This document shows positions 1-11,253 of a DNA stretch of 64,000 bases, piece by piece; the stretch's first letter is position 1; each line of letters starts with the position of its first letter. The stretch spans positions 1 to 64,000 of the forward strand of contig JAIQDT010007610.1 of assembly GCA_021521415.1 (NCBI GenBank). Reading direction: 5' to 3'. Under the pieces are notes generated by a model. It ran no database searches, was not told where the DNA came from, and worked only from the letters and a program-made list of their open reading frames with translations. Made by a program: the position numbers and the translations under genes. This DNA is from Bidens hawaiensis (taxonomy: Eukaryota; Streptophyta; Magnoliopsida; Asterales; Asteraceae).

Positions 1-540
1 CGGCAAAACCCGCATAAAACCAAAAAACGGCAAACCTTCACACAAGTCACTTGAAGGGGAAAAGTTCAGTCCCACTAAATGAAAGTGCCGGTCTATCCGC
101 ATGAATCATGAGAGGAAACTGAACACTAACCTATTAACAACCGCGCGTCGAACGGTTACTCAAACATAATTTCTAACAAAAGGATGAGGAAAACCTACAC
201 GCAGGTCAGATATAGGTAAAGTTTAGCCATCCTACTAAGTGCAAGTGACGGTCCTACCCGCACAATCACGAAAGAGGAAGCAAAACTTTAACCTATTATC
301 TACCACGTTCAAAGGTTAACTTATCCTAAACACTTAGAAATTTCAAAAAAGGATGAAGAAAACCTACACGCAGGTCAGATATAGGTAAAGTTTAGCCATC
401 CTACTAAGTGCAAGTGACGGTCCTACCCGCACAATCACGAAAGAGGAAGCAAAACTTCACACCTATTATCTACTACGTTCAAAGGTTAACTTATTCTACA
501 CTTGGAAAATTGCTAATTTAAACTAAAGTATGCAAGTCAT
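1..540. repeat. 172-bp tandem repeat in the retrotransposon
   Basis: Two close copies of a roughly 172-bp unit lie at about 180-351 and 352-520, sharing blocks such as AACCTACACGCAGGTCAG and CACAATCACGAAAGAGGAAG. A more diverged unit seems to precede them (1-179, with the same 'cctacta...aagtg' and 'gaggaaac' layout). No coding potential is evident. This is the kind of sequence that seeds satellites from Tat elements. Confidence 0.7.
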
Positions 541-706
541 ATAACGTTGATAAAGCAAGGAATCCAGAGAAAGTAGCGGTCTTACCCGCACAAAGATTTA
601 TATTTCATAATATTCATTACATGAATGGCCGGGTAACTACCCGCCTACAAGAAAATAAATCTATACAAGCTAAATCTATCCTAGCAGTGGGAAGGGATCT
701 TCAGGA

Positions 707-2697
707 TCAAGCTTCAGGGCCACTTCCACTTGGACCAGCACCATCAGTAGATCGTGGCAGTTCAAGGAAAGCTTTAAGGATAGCTAACCCATCATCAGCA
801 GCAGCAACTTGGTTCACCTTCTCCACCACCGGATGCGGGAAGACGGCATACTGATTCACTGCTTGGTCGTAAACAGCTTCAGTATCAACATTGTACAAAG
901 GGAAGTTGGAAGGTGGGATGCCTTTCTCAACGAACCCTAGACCAAGCAGGAAGCCGACCTTTTCCCCATCCTCGTGAGAAGCGTTGAGGGCTGCGCTCAT
1001 AGCATCATCATAAGAGGTCTCTGAGAAGACCCGATGCACAACCTACAAGAAAATATACAAGTGTCAAAACCTTTTCTATTTACAAAGAAAAGCGTAAAGA
1101 CATGAAAAACATACCTGAGACAACGCTTCTCGAAGAAGCCATTCTTTGGCAACCAGAGCTTCTTGGAGGGCAGCTTGAGCTTCGTTACGGGCGCGTTCGG
1201 CTTCACTCTTGTTGAGGTTGGCAAGCAACACTTCTTTAGCCGCATCCTCTTCGACGCCCTTTAGCTTCCGCTCAGTATGGTCAAGCACCCCCCTCTGGTC
1301 CAAGATCTCCTGGAGCTTTTTGGCGTCTTCCATCGCCAAGGCATCATGAGCCTGCTGGAGAGCCTCTAATTTGGCTTTAAGCTCTTCATTCTCCACGCGT
1401 AGAGGCTCAGCAACAGCTTCAGCCTTGGTGGCCCTCTCGGTTGCGTTCCTTGCAGTTTCCTTAGCCAGCCGAAGCTGTTCATTAACAGCTTGGCAGCCTT
1501 GGAACGGGCCTCGAGTCGAGCCTGAACTTCAACCTCGAGGGCCTTGAAGGCCTTCTCCTTTTCCGCAGCCACTGCGGAAAGCCTTTGGTTCTCCCCCCCG
1601 GACAGCCCGCGCCTGACCCACTTCTTTAAGGCGAGCTGCTTTTAACTTGTCGTTTTCACGACAAAGCAGCTCGACGCGCGGCTGCATCCGGGCCAGGAGA
1701 ACCCGAAGCTCATTGGTTAGCCTACCCTCCTGGTAGCTAGCCATGGCTTCCCCCAACGCACCACTGGGAGCAGCGTGACGAGCCCATTCCACGCACTCCA
1801 CAGGGGTGCGAAGGGTTGTTCCTCGGCGAATGTTCCATCGTGGAACATACACTTCATTGGAATCCGACACTGCAAAAAACATAAAGCAGTTAGGAAAAGA
1901 TGATAAAGAAAAAATATATATAAAATGGGCCAAAAGAACCCTACGCACCTGTTAGGGTCAATAACAGGCCGATAGCCGCCGAACCCATCACCTGAACCCA
2001 AGGGAAATCCATCCAAAAGGTCAGGCAGATGGGAAGGAGGCAGAGATTGGAGGGAAGCCCCATGCATACCTGAAGGTTCGGCCGTCGTTGCCGATGACGG
2101 AGGCATGGTAGAAGCCGCCGCGGTCGCCGCCGCGGAATCCGCAGCAAAAGTAACCACCGGCTCGGTGAAAGATGCGGTAAAAATAGCACTCACAGCCGGC
2201 GGTGACGTCATCACAGCTGGAACAGTCGGCTCAAAGGAGTGAGCAACTGAACCAGCGGAAGCAGGCGCAGGCGCCTGGGTCGTCGCCTCAGGTAGGCTGA
2301 CCGGGCCTACCGTCATTGGCGGGAAGGTACTCCTCTGCGCTCCACCCTGGAATGCGTCAACATCCACGCCTGCACAAAGAAGATAAGTGTTAAATGATAT
2401 TAAGCTATGAAGATAAAAGCTAAAGGAAGTTGTACTTACGGGTTTTCTTGAGCCTAAAGGTACGGAGAGGCGGGGACGAACCCGATGGAGCCGGCCTTTT
2501 TGCGCCGCTCACCGTCGTCTTCTTGGGCTCTCCGGAGGTGACAGTCGCAGCCTCCGGAGCGGTGGTTTTATCACCACCGGGATTCCCCGCCACCTCTTCG
2601 CTCTCGGTCTCCGAATCAGACCGAGGCGCCGGATCGGCAGTGGAGGCCACCTTCTCCTTCCCCTTCCCGCTGTAGATTCGAGATCACGAGACGACAT
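707..2697 (-). pseudogene. Antisense ORF of the Tat element, decayed, four exons
   Basis: Exons inferred from splice sites: 2697-2440 (donor CCC|GTAAGT), 2369-1949, 1869-1115 (donor CAG|GTATGT) and 1042-707 (acceptor TTGTAG). The N-terminal part is Ser/Glu/Pro-rich and starts MSSRDLES. Exon 2 is Ala/Pro/Thr-rich low complexity. Exon 3 is a long Lys/Glu/Ala coiled coil. Exon 4 is an acidic globular tail ending GPSGSGPEA. The frame changes near 2670, at the exon 2/3 join, and near 1600 and 1450, so the gene is broken. It resembles the antisense proteins of plant gypsy elements; I see no clear conserved 'transposase gypsy-type' domain, which may be missing. Function unknown. Confidence 0.6.
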
Positions 2698-2820
2698 CTT
2701 GCAAAAAGAAAGAAGAAAACGATTTCAAGAGAATGCTCGACTGAAAGATGAGTATTCGCCGGAAATCGTTCTTAAGATGAAGAGAAGAGTGAAAGTGTGG
2801 ATTACAAAGAACCCTCTCCC

Positions 2821-2830
2821 CCTTTATATA
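2821..2830 (-). promoter_or_regulatory. TATA box for the antisense ORF
   Basis: On the minus strand the sequence reads TATATAAAGG about 125 bases upstream of the ATG at 2697. It implies an internal promoter running against the element's own LTR promoter. Confidence 0.5.
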
Positions 2831-3170
2831 CTAATCGCAATTAATGCGATGAATTTAATGCGGAAGAGAGAGAAATTGAAGGTGCAATGAAACTATGACA
2901 CGTGGCAAAAAGCAAGCTGGCAACAGCTGTTGAAAGGACGCGTACCATTAATTTCGCGGCCACGCGCCCGAAAAATCGTGCCCACGCGCCTGAAAAAGCG
3001 TCTGGAATGACCATGTACTGTCACGTCACCATAACTTCCTGCACGTCCTGACACAGTCAGAAGAAACCGTCGCACGACGTTTCAGAGGTTTGGACTGTTC
3101 TTATCCTTTCACCAACTCTTCGAATTTCAAAATTCAAAAAGATTCAAAAGTAAGCGGGAAGATACCCCTT

Positions 3171-3645
3171 ACCTTGGCAACCAAGTAACCGTAAGACGGA
3201 TGCGGGTACAGTGTTAAGGCAAAACCCTTCACATACCTAGCACCCGCAGGGAATTGAAGCCAAGAATAACTTGGCAACCAAGTAACCGTAAGACGGATGC
3301 GGGTACAGTGTTAAGGCAAAACCCTTCACATACCTAGCACCCGCAGGGAATTGAAGCCAAGAATAACTTGGCAACCAAGTAACCGTAAGACGGATGCGGG
3401 TACAGTGTTAAGGCAAAACCCTTCACATACCTAGCACCCGCAGGGAATTGAAGCCAAGAATACCTCGGCAACCAAGTAACTATAAGACGGGTGCGGGGTA
3501 CAGTGTTAAGGCAAAACCCTTCACATACCTAGCACCGGCAGGGAATTGACGCCAGGAATACCTTGGAAGTAAAGTAACCGTAAGACGAGCGGGTAGAGTG
3601 TCAAGGCAAAACCCTTCACATACCTAGCGCTCCTCTGGGAATTGA
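3171..3645. repeat. 97-bp tandem array, about five units
   Basis: Units begin with CTTGGCAACCAAGTAACCG at 3173, 3270 and 3367, with diverged units near 3464 and 3560. The first three are almost identical; the last two carry substitutions and small indels. The array lies between the antisense gene and the 3' LTR, where Tat elements typically hold satellite-like arrays. Confidence 0.9.
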
Positions 3646-4033
3646 AACCAAGAAGGATCTTCTGGGCAATGCTTACGGAAACGGAAATAACATCCCCGCA
3701 TAGCGGGAACGTCGAGAACTACATTGTTTGAAGCTCCAGGATGGAATTGATGGTTTTAACATAATTGATCACTATGTTCAAAACTACCAAAACCCCATGG
3801 AGAATCCACACAAGTGGGACTCAACGCTCCTGACTTGCGAGGAGGTTACAGACCTACCCGCATCATACCCAAAGATCAAGCAGGAATCTCGGGAATTTCT
3901 GCAAGTGACAAGGACTTCCGCGGGAAGAATCCCCATGGAAAACCTTAAAAAACCCTTTTCAAAACCCTTTAAGTCCAAAAGTTCACCTCACTTTACTAAA
4001 CACTTATGAAAAGAACATTGGACTGGGGGGACT

Positions 4034-5015
4034 TGAAGAGGTAGGTCCCAGCAGAGCCCAGTTGGACCCGCAAGACTCACCTTGAAGAGGGGCGTCTGCG
4101 CAGAAACCAACTGGATCCGCAGGACCCACCATGCTCAGAGACGTGACGTCCTTACGCGCAGTACGCAAGCTGTTCCCGCAAGAAATGCCTCCCAATGGTG
4201 AAGGACTCCGCCTGTTCCCGCAGCTTCGGATACAAGCCATCAGGGAAGGCCACCCGCGCAGCAAGGCTACACGCACAAGGCACTTAGCTCTCAATCACTC
4301 AGTGTCACCTGAAGGAATGAGCAAAGCCTGGGAACAATCCCGCACAAGGGCGGGAGGGGGAATACTCCCGCCCAAATAAGCCAGTCCGTACGATACGGGA
4401 AGATCTTCTGTACTGTTACCTGACGAGGTATGGGCAAAAGATCTGACTAAAGATACGACAGCTTATTGACAACAGTATGGCGAGCAGCATGCTCCTATAC
4501 TGTATGTCACTATTAGCCGCTGCCTACTCACCAACTCCCTGTCATACCACGTGCATAGCGGAAGTTGGTGGAAAAGGAATAGTACACAGCAGGCCTGGTC
4601 ACTATCAGCCGCTGCCTACCCACCAACTACCAGCAGGGCACATGCGTAGGCCACTGTTGGTGGAACAGGAATACTATTGCAGCCGGCCACACCTCCTTGG
4701 AAACCAACTTCGGCTATAAATACCACAAATGGTATGATCATCATATCTTATCACATTATCATCATATTTATACCTGATATCTGCTCTAGCAATCTCTTAA
4801 TATACGTTTTATATTTAAAGAACAATCTAGTCTGATTCTCACGCCGGAGGGTGGTCACAAGGAGGAACCCCCCCCTTCTCAGTGACAAGCTCACGGTGTC
4901 TGTTTTGCAGGTTATCAGAAGAACCATCTTTACCGGGTCTAACCCCTCGTGGGAAACATCTATCTAACCCCCAGGTTACCCGTAATCCGCCCGGGGTCCG
5001 GTTAGTGTTTCTTCA
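4034..5015 (+). repeat. 3' LTR of the Tat-type element
   Basis: The proposed LTR starts TGAAGA and ends TCTTCA, a matching inverted terminal pair, and directly follows a G-rich polypurine tract. It holds a TATA box (CTATAAATAC, 4714-4723). The first ~100 bases contain an imperfect duplication beginning CTTGAAGAGG. Length 982 bp. Only one LTR is in the window, so boundaries cannot be confirmed by alignment with its partner. Confidence 0.65.
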
Positions 5016-8000
5016 AGGGCCGTCTATGAGATTTCGGGTGTACCGAACTAATACTAAAAAAAAGCATAGATATTTGTTTTCCCTTATTTACTAATTGCTA
5101 GGCCACTTGTTTATGAGGGCCTTATTACTTACTCATATTGGTTACAGGTCTGATTACTTATAGGGCCCTAAAATGGTCTATTATAAAAAGAGTGAGCTAT
5201 ATAGTTATAAAAATGGCCAATGTATATAATTTAAAATTTTCGGGGCCTTCTTGATAACGGGTACTCAACGATGGCTGAGGTCAGACTACCTTCTGGACTG
5301 GCCCTGCTTTTTTGGCATGGTCTTTGTCTTGATATTCTTTCAATATATATCTTGTGTTAGGAATATGGCATTCACTTAGAAGGTTGATATTTTAACACTT
5401 GATCAACAAATTTTTGTCAACATGACCGTCAATTTCACACTTTGAATTAATGCTTCCATAAAATTTAGACAGTGTCTTGAATAACTAAAATTCGTTTTTA
5501 AGTAATGCAGCAAAGACAATCATCTTAATCGTTAGACTATGTGTAATGGAGAGACAGGGGTGAGGGTTCACTCTGTGCTAACTCACCCTACTTTTGATTA
5601 TTAAACCCTTACAACCGGTTGAAGAGGAGACACCAAAGGGTATCACCACATTGGGCGCTAGGCTGTTAACGACGCCAAGGGGGAAAGAGGGAGGACCTAC
5701 ATCCAATTCGAAACAGTCAATCTCATCCTACTTGTGATTATTAAACCATTTCAATCGGTTAAAGAGGAGGCGTCAAAGGGTGTAGAGCCCCTTTGGGCGC
5801 TAGGTTGTTAACGGCACAAGGGAGAAAAAATGTAGGTCCACATCCAATTCCAACAAAGCAAAAGACCCCACTCATATTTTATATAAAATAATTAAATAGT
5901 GACTGTTATTCATTTAAACAATTACATGTTTTTATATTAAAAAGTTGGTGAATGCACATCCGCCTATGTGACATACGCTGGCATGTGATACTTTTTGTTA
6001 GTGAAAGTCTTTCTACTATGTATGGTCTTATAACTTTAAACTTTAGGATTGATCTATACCCGAGTATATCCAAGTATAAACCAATTAAATTTGTAATATC
6101 CAATTAATTAATTAATTACAATTACTAAATATACCAAGGTATGAACAAAACAGTATGATCGACTTAATTAATCCGGTAGTAAAAACAATGGTAAGCGATG
6201 GATCCTTTTTCAATCACATGATAGAATGATGTCAAGAATTCGTTAATTTAAAACTACTTAAGCTTACTTGATATTAAAGTCAAAAACTAAAGTAAGAAAT
6301 TAAACCACTAATTGCTCACACTATCACACTAATCACTATAACGTACCCTTAATAATTGGATTATATTAACTTTTTGAACGAGAATCTAATCTATTCCTAA
6401 TAAAATCACACCAATATGTCCACCATAGGCTCGAACCCTCGGCCTACTTAAATTATCGAGTCATTGTGTTAAGTTATTGATGATTATTTTTGTTTATTAT
6501 TGTGCACATTGCTTAATAGTAATGGCTTGATCACTCATAGATGGTTCGTGTATGAGTCAAGTATAAATAAGGTTATGTATTAGCTTAATTTATGTGGTTT
6601 TCAATTTTCGGGTTTTTTTTAATGACATCTTTTGTATATAAACAAAAAGCAACGGAAATGACTGTAACTCAAAACATTACAAGGTTACAAAAAATTAAGA
6701 AAGAAAAATTAAAGTTACACCAATTATATATGCCAAGTAATTGTTGGGTCATTTGCTCTACTTTTTAACCATAAATCACAACATCTACTAAATGTGTTTG
6801 TATATAGCATACGAATAGTAAGTGTGAAGAAACAAATGGCCAAATAGTAATTCACTAATTCATCGTATACATTATAATTTCTACTATATCTATTATTATC
6901 ATGTAGGTCTTTGAGATATATAGGCGGTAGCCCATTGAATAAATCTTTAAAACAAGTTTAAGTATAATGCAAGGGGAATCTTGACTGGTGCAAATGGCCC
7001 TTAACATATTCATATAATCCTGACAAATCAGTGGAATAGAAGCTTTGAAGGAATGGAATAGAAACTGCATTATTCGATACTTGAGTTATTAAATCATTAA
7101 AAAAGATTCCTAAATTTTATGAACATGAATAAAAATACAAGATTTAGACTATGTGTGTGCATAGAATTTGGCAGGTAAATATATATATAATTTTGAGCTA
7201 TTGAGGGTTTCCAAAGTCCGCATTTACACAACTCACAGACCCCAAACCAAAGCTCATTAAACAAAGCATTAAACACCTCTTCTTGGAGTTTTGCTTTGTC
7301 TTTATCTGCTTATCATATATTTTGGATATATTTATTACTTTCATGAGATTAATATTAAGTAGTTGGTGACAATTAGTTAATTTATAATCAAAATCATTAT
7401 CCCAACAAACCAAACTAAGCTCTTGAGATTCATCAATTTGGACTTTGAAACATGACCCCATAAAAGGGTTGCATGGATACATGCATTAAAGTTAGATGTG
7501 GAGTCTTTTTCTCCCAAAAAGACCAAAGAAATTAATAATTAATATTATTGATGGTGCCTTCAAATTAATATAGTTTCTTTACCTAGAAATGAAATTTTCT
7601 ATTTGAAAATGAAAATGATGTAGTTCCTATGCCTAGATATCAAATGATGTTTGCTTAAATGCTTTTTGATGTCAAGGAAAGATGACATTACACTGAAGGA
7701 GAGACGAAATATATGTATTATCGTGTAAAACTGACAAAAATGAGTTTTGTGACTTTTGAGTGAAAGAATGAGAAAAGAAGAGATGAGTTTATGCTTAATT
7801 TTGTTACGTTATGAGACAACAGTTTTAATAGCTGCTTACGTGACAACGCCTTTTAGACCATTATAATTTTTATAGCCGTTCTTAATCTTTAAACATAATT
7901 TTGTTTTCGTGGTCCCAAATCATTTTCTTGTTTTCATTGTTCTCTCTATTCCATGTCTTAATATATTTGAAATCAGATTTTTTAAAACTAAATATAGTAC

Positions 8001-8035
8001 ACTCAATGACATAACACATATAGTACACTCAGTGA
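5016..8035. other. Intergenic, no gene seen
   Basis: AT-rich sequence with no ORF resembling a known protein. It holds the two-unit repeat listed separately. Short ORFs here (e.g. 5906-6103, 7198-7482 on minus) look like chance. Confidence 0.6.
5575..5835. repeat. Two-unit direct repeat, ~140 bp
   Basis: The blocks starting CACCCTACTTTTGATTATTA (about 5583) and CATCCTACTTGTGATTATTA (about 5725) run in parallel through 'aaccggttgaagaggag' / 'aatcggttaaagaggag' and 'gggcgctaggctgttaacg' / 'gggcgctaggttgttaacg'. Origin unknown, probably a transposon piece. Confidence 0.7.
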
Positions 8036-8340
8036 GAGCATTCTCAACAGTTTCTATCTCTATCTTTATAATTACATTAAAAACACTATATTTTCTTTCT
8101 CATATACAATTAAATAATTTTTTTTAATCTCTTTATCATTATCTGATCTCTCCTCCACTAACAACTACTTTTAAATATATTAAAAAATAAATAGAACATG
8201 AACAATGTTCCTTCAAATTTACTCAAAATTTACCAAGCGCTTAAAATTTCACTCTTCTTCACTCATAATAACTTACAATCCTTTTTAGTTTTTTAATAAT
8301 TTATCTCATAAAAATTTTAAAGAAACTGTTGAGAATGCTC
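8036..8340. mobile_element. MITE, ~305 bp, TIR GAGCATTCTCAACAG
   Basis: GAGCATTCTCAACAGTTTCT at 8036 is the reverse complement of AGAAACTGTTGAGAATGCTC ending at 8340: 20-bp terminal inverted repeats without mismatch. Flanks are TGA and TAA, compatible with a mutated 3-bp target duplication of PIF/Harbinger type. The interior is AT-rich and non-coding. The superfamily assignment is inference. Confidence 0.8.
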
Positions 8341-8767
8341 TAACAACTATAAGCATTGTTTATATGAATCATTTAATTAAAAGACATGATAAATTTGAAT
8401 ACCAAATTTATGAATCATTTAGTTAAGTCATAAAAGTCACATTAATATTAGCTTGATGGTTTCCAAATTAATAACCTTGTTCTTGAAGACAAAAATATTG
8501 ATAAAATAAACCACCATGACTTAAATGGAGTGTTTCTTTTTTTCGAACTGTAAATGGAGTGTTTCTTGGTAGTTGTTTTTTCTTTTCAAACAATAATTTT
8601 AATAATAATATTTTTCCATTTCTCTTAAACGTACTATTTTTGGGTTAATACAGCAAGATCTTAGCAAAACCAGCTCCTTTAAGGTCACCTAAAAAAACGG
8701 CTGATCCTTCGGAAGTAGACCCTATTTAGGAAGCATATCTTCATCATCATCTCCTTGTCTTCATGCT

Positions 8768-8777
8768 TCATAAATAC
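8768..8777 (+). promoter_or_regulatory. Probable TATA box of the NAC gene
   Basis: TCATAAATAC lies about 180 bases before the NAC start codon, followed by a pyrimidine-rich leader. It is the best TATA-like motif upstream. Confidence 0.45.
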
Positions 8778-8953
8778 CAAACCCTAAAACAAAGAAACCC
8801 TATTTTTCAGTTCATCTCTCACACTGATCATATATTACTACTTTTATCATCATTTGATTTATGGGTTTTGCTTAGTTTAGTAGTTAGTGTTCAAGATCAT
8901 TGTGTTTATTATTTCTTTCAAATTTTTGAGTAGGATTTAGAAAGTTTGATAAT

Positions 8954-10996
8954 ATGGAGGAGAGAAGTGAAAATGGTGAGAAAATTGAGGAAATCATGTT
9001 GCCAGGTTTTAGGGTTTCATCCTACTGATGAGGAGCTTGTTGGGTTTTATTTAAAAAGAAGATCCAACAAAGGCCACTCTCCATTGAACTCATCAAGCAG
9101 TTAGATATCTACAAACATGATCCATGGGATCTTCCAAGTGTGGTTCATTTTCTTGGTTGCATGATTTGCTTCCCATGATTTCAATATTCTTATTTTCTTT
9201 TTTTTTCAAGATAATGGTTGACAAATGACAAGATTGCAACTTTTAAGATATCTTTAACAAATGTAGAGTTAATCTTCCAAGTATATATGCATGGTTCATG
9301 TTCTTGTTTTTTCTCATGATTTCAAGATTAGTTATTTTTAATTACCTAAGATCTATGTTCTCTTTCTTCTTGAAATATATTATAGTGGTTGACAAGATTG
9401 TAACTTTATTTTCTTTAGCAAATTTTGAGTTGATCTTCTAAGTATGGTTCATGTTCTTGTTTTTTATCTCATGATTTCAAGATTTTTAATTTTTTTAGTC
9501 ATAAAGATTTGTGCTCTCTCTCTTCATGAGATATATTATAGGGGTTGACAAGATTGTAACTTTATTTTCTTACAAATTTAGAGTTGATCTTCCAAGTGTG
9601 GTTTATGATTGTTATTGCTTGTATCTCATGATTTCAAGATTAGGTTTTTGTAATTACCAAGATTTGTGTTCTCTTTCTTCATGAGATATATATTATAGTG
9701 GTTGAAAAGATTGTGACTTTATTTTCTTCTTTTTCAAATGTAGAGTTGGCTATGACTGGAGAAAAAGAATGGTACTTTTACTGTCCAAGGGACCGGAAAT
9801 ACCGCAACAGTGCACGGCCAAACCGTGTAACCGGAGCAGGATTTTGGAAAGCCACGGGTACAGACCGACCGATCAATGCATCCGAGGGTTCAAAATGCAT
9901 TGGATTGAAGAAATCCCTTGTGTTCTACAAAGGGAGAGCTGCAAAGGGTGTCAAAACCGACTGGATGATGCACGAATTTCGATTACCCTCTCTCATTGAT
10001 CATAACACTCCTAGCAAGCGCTTCCTAGAAAAAACTATTCCTGCCAATGTAATTAATTAGAACTTCTAACTCCTATCTTTTCTTGTTACACAACCATTTA
10101 TAAGTAGATTACATATATATTATCATATCTAAGACATTAAGTTCTTTGATCTAAAATGAAGTTAGTAAATAGTAATATTTAGTAGTTGTAACACTATTAA
10201 GCTAATTTTCGCTTTCAAAATGTGCAGGACGCATGGGCGATCTGTCGAATATTCAAGAAAGCAAGCTCAACCGCGCAAAGAACCTTTTCTCATTCTTGGG
10301 TATCTCCAATCTTGCAAGAAACCCCTTCTTCTGATCACAACATCTTTACCCAACATGGCATTTCCAGCAATGACTTGCAACATTCATCCATCACTAGCTT
10401 CTCAGCTAATACTGCTTGCAACAACATGTCTCTTTACAAACCTTTTAATATTGACCAAACATCACCTACACTTACCACTATCAACAAAAATCGCCCTCAA
10501 AATTCGATTTCTGGCAGTGAAGACCTTACATATTCCACAAGCTATTTCTATCCATGTTTGTTCCAAGAGCCAAACTATGGTTCCAAATCATCAACAGTTG
10601 ATGTGTCATCTTTGCTACTTAACATGCCTAATTCCATTTTTGGAGATTTTGATAAGTCAGAGGGTTTGGAGTACATCACAAATGGGTTGCACCAAGATCA
10701 TCAACAATATTACAATGGTTGTTGCTTCTCAATCACTAATGAAGTCCAAGAAAATTGTGTGAATAATATTATTCAAGATCATGAAGGGCCAGCTGGCATG
10801 ACAACGATAGAACGATCCGACCGACGATGGTGTTGACAGGCGTTTTGAGGACCAATGGGGGAGATCATCTAATGGTGGTTACCCTTTTCTGAGCTTGCCA
10901 TTGGGTTTGCAAGATGCATGGAAATCTAGTTTTCTTTGTGATTCCTCTAGTGAGATTTCAAGTGGTTTTTCAACTACTAACAAGTGCTATGTATGA
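8954..10996 (+). CDS. NAC-domain transcription factor, FEZ/ANAC009-like, with apparent frameshifts
   Basis: Exons 8954-9137, 9744-10048 and 10228-10996 give about 419 codons, close to the ~418 aa of Arabidopsis FEZ as I recall it. NAC subdomains are all visible: LPGFR...[12 protein letters not shown] (A), [20 protein letters not shown] (C), [14 protein letters not shown] (D core), [30 protein letters not shown] and WAICRIFKK. The C-terminal half is a Ser/Asn-rich activation-type region ending in TTNKCYV. NAC proteins bind DNA in the nucleus; FEZ controls root-cap stem-cell divisions in Arabidopsis. Odd: three breaks. There is an extra G near 9011-9014 and a missing base near 9052-9060, which cancel, and a frame change near 10820-10830. 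The codons in between are intact and conserved, so these could be assembly errors. The splice phases (cca a|ag ttg) are consistent. Confidence 0.85.
9138..9743 (+). repeat. NAC intron 1 made of four ~155-bp tandem units
   Basis: Each unit runs from a donor-like 'cttccaa|gt' through 'tcatgatttcaagat' and 'ggttgacaagattgtaact' to an acceptor-like 'tgtag|agtt'. Internal unit junctions lie at 9265-9282, about 9428-9443 and 9580-9597. They repeat the end of exon 1 and the first bases of exon 2, so the duplicated segment spanned the intron ends. Confidence 0.85.
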
Positions 10997-11196
10997 CTTT
11001 AAATCTTATTAGTTAGTTATTAGCTAGTTAATGGTTTGACATAGAGTAGAAGCACTCTTGTAGCTTGTTTTTTTCATTCTTGTAGTTCTGATTTCTAAGT
11101 TTTGTTTCAACCAATCAATTAAGTTCATGTATTTTAGGAGCTTTTTTGAAGTTTAATAAAAATGAATAATGTTTTGTAGAAATATTCCTCAACTAG

Positions 11197-11253
<57 letters not shown>

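Larger units (their letters stand above)
1..5015 (+). mobile_element. Ty3/gypsy Tat-type LTR retrotransposon, 3' part
   Basis: Seen: in order, a tandem-repeat region, an antisense spliced gene (707-2697), a 97-bp tandem array and a terminal LTR with a plus-strand TATA box. The 5' LTR, gag and pol would lie before position 1. Known: elements of the Tat lineage (Ogre, Retand and relatives) often carry an extra antisense ORF and a hypervariable, tandem-repeat-rich region between pol and the 3' LTR. The orientation is taken from the TATA box in the LTR and the G-rich tract (GGACTGGGGGGA, about 4020) just before the LTR start. No pol is visible here, so the lineage rests on architecture only. The 5-bp sequence after the LTR (AGGGC) should be the target-site duplication, but its partner is outside the window. 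Confidence 0.75.

Noticed and set aside
3171..3645. Regular direct repeats suggesting a CRISPR array
   Set aside because: Whole 97-bp units repeat with no unique spacers, in plant DNA inside a retrotransposon.
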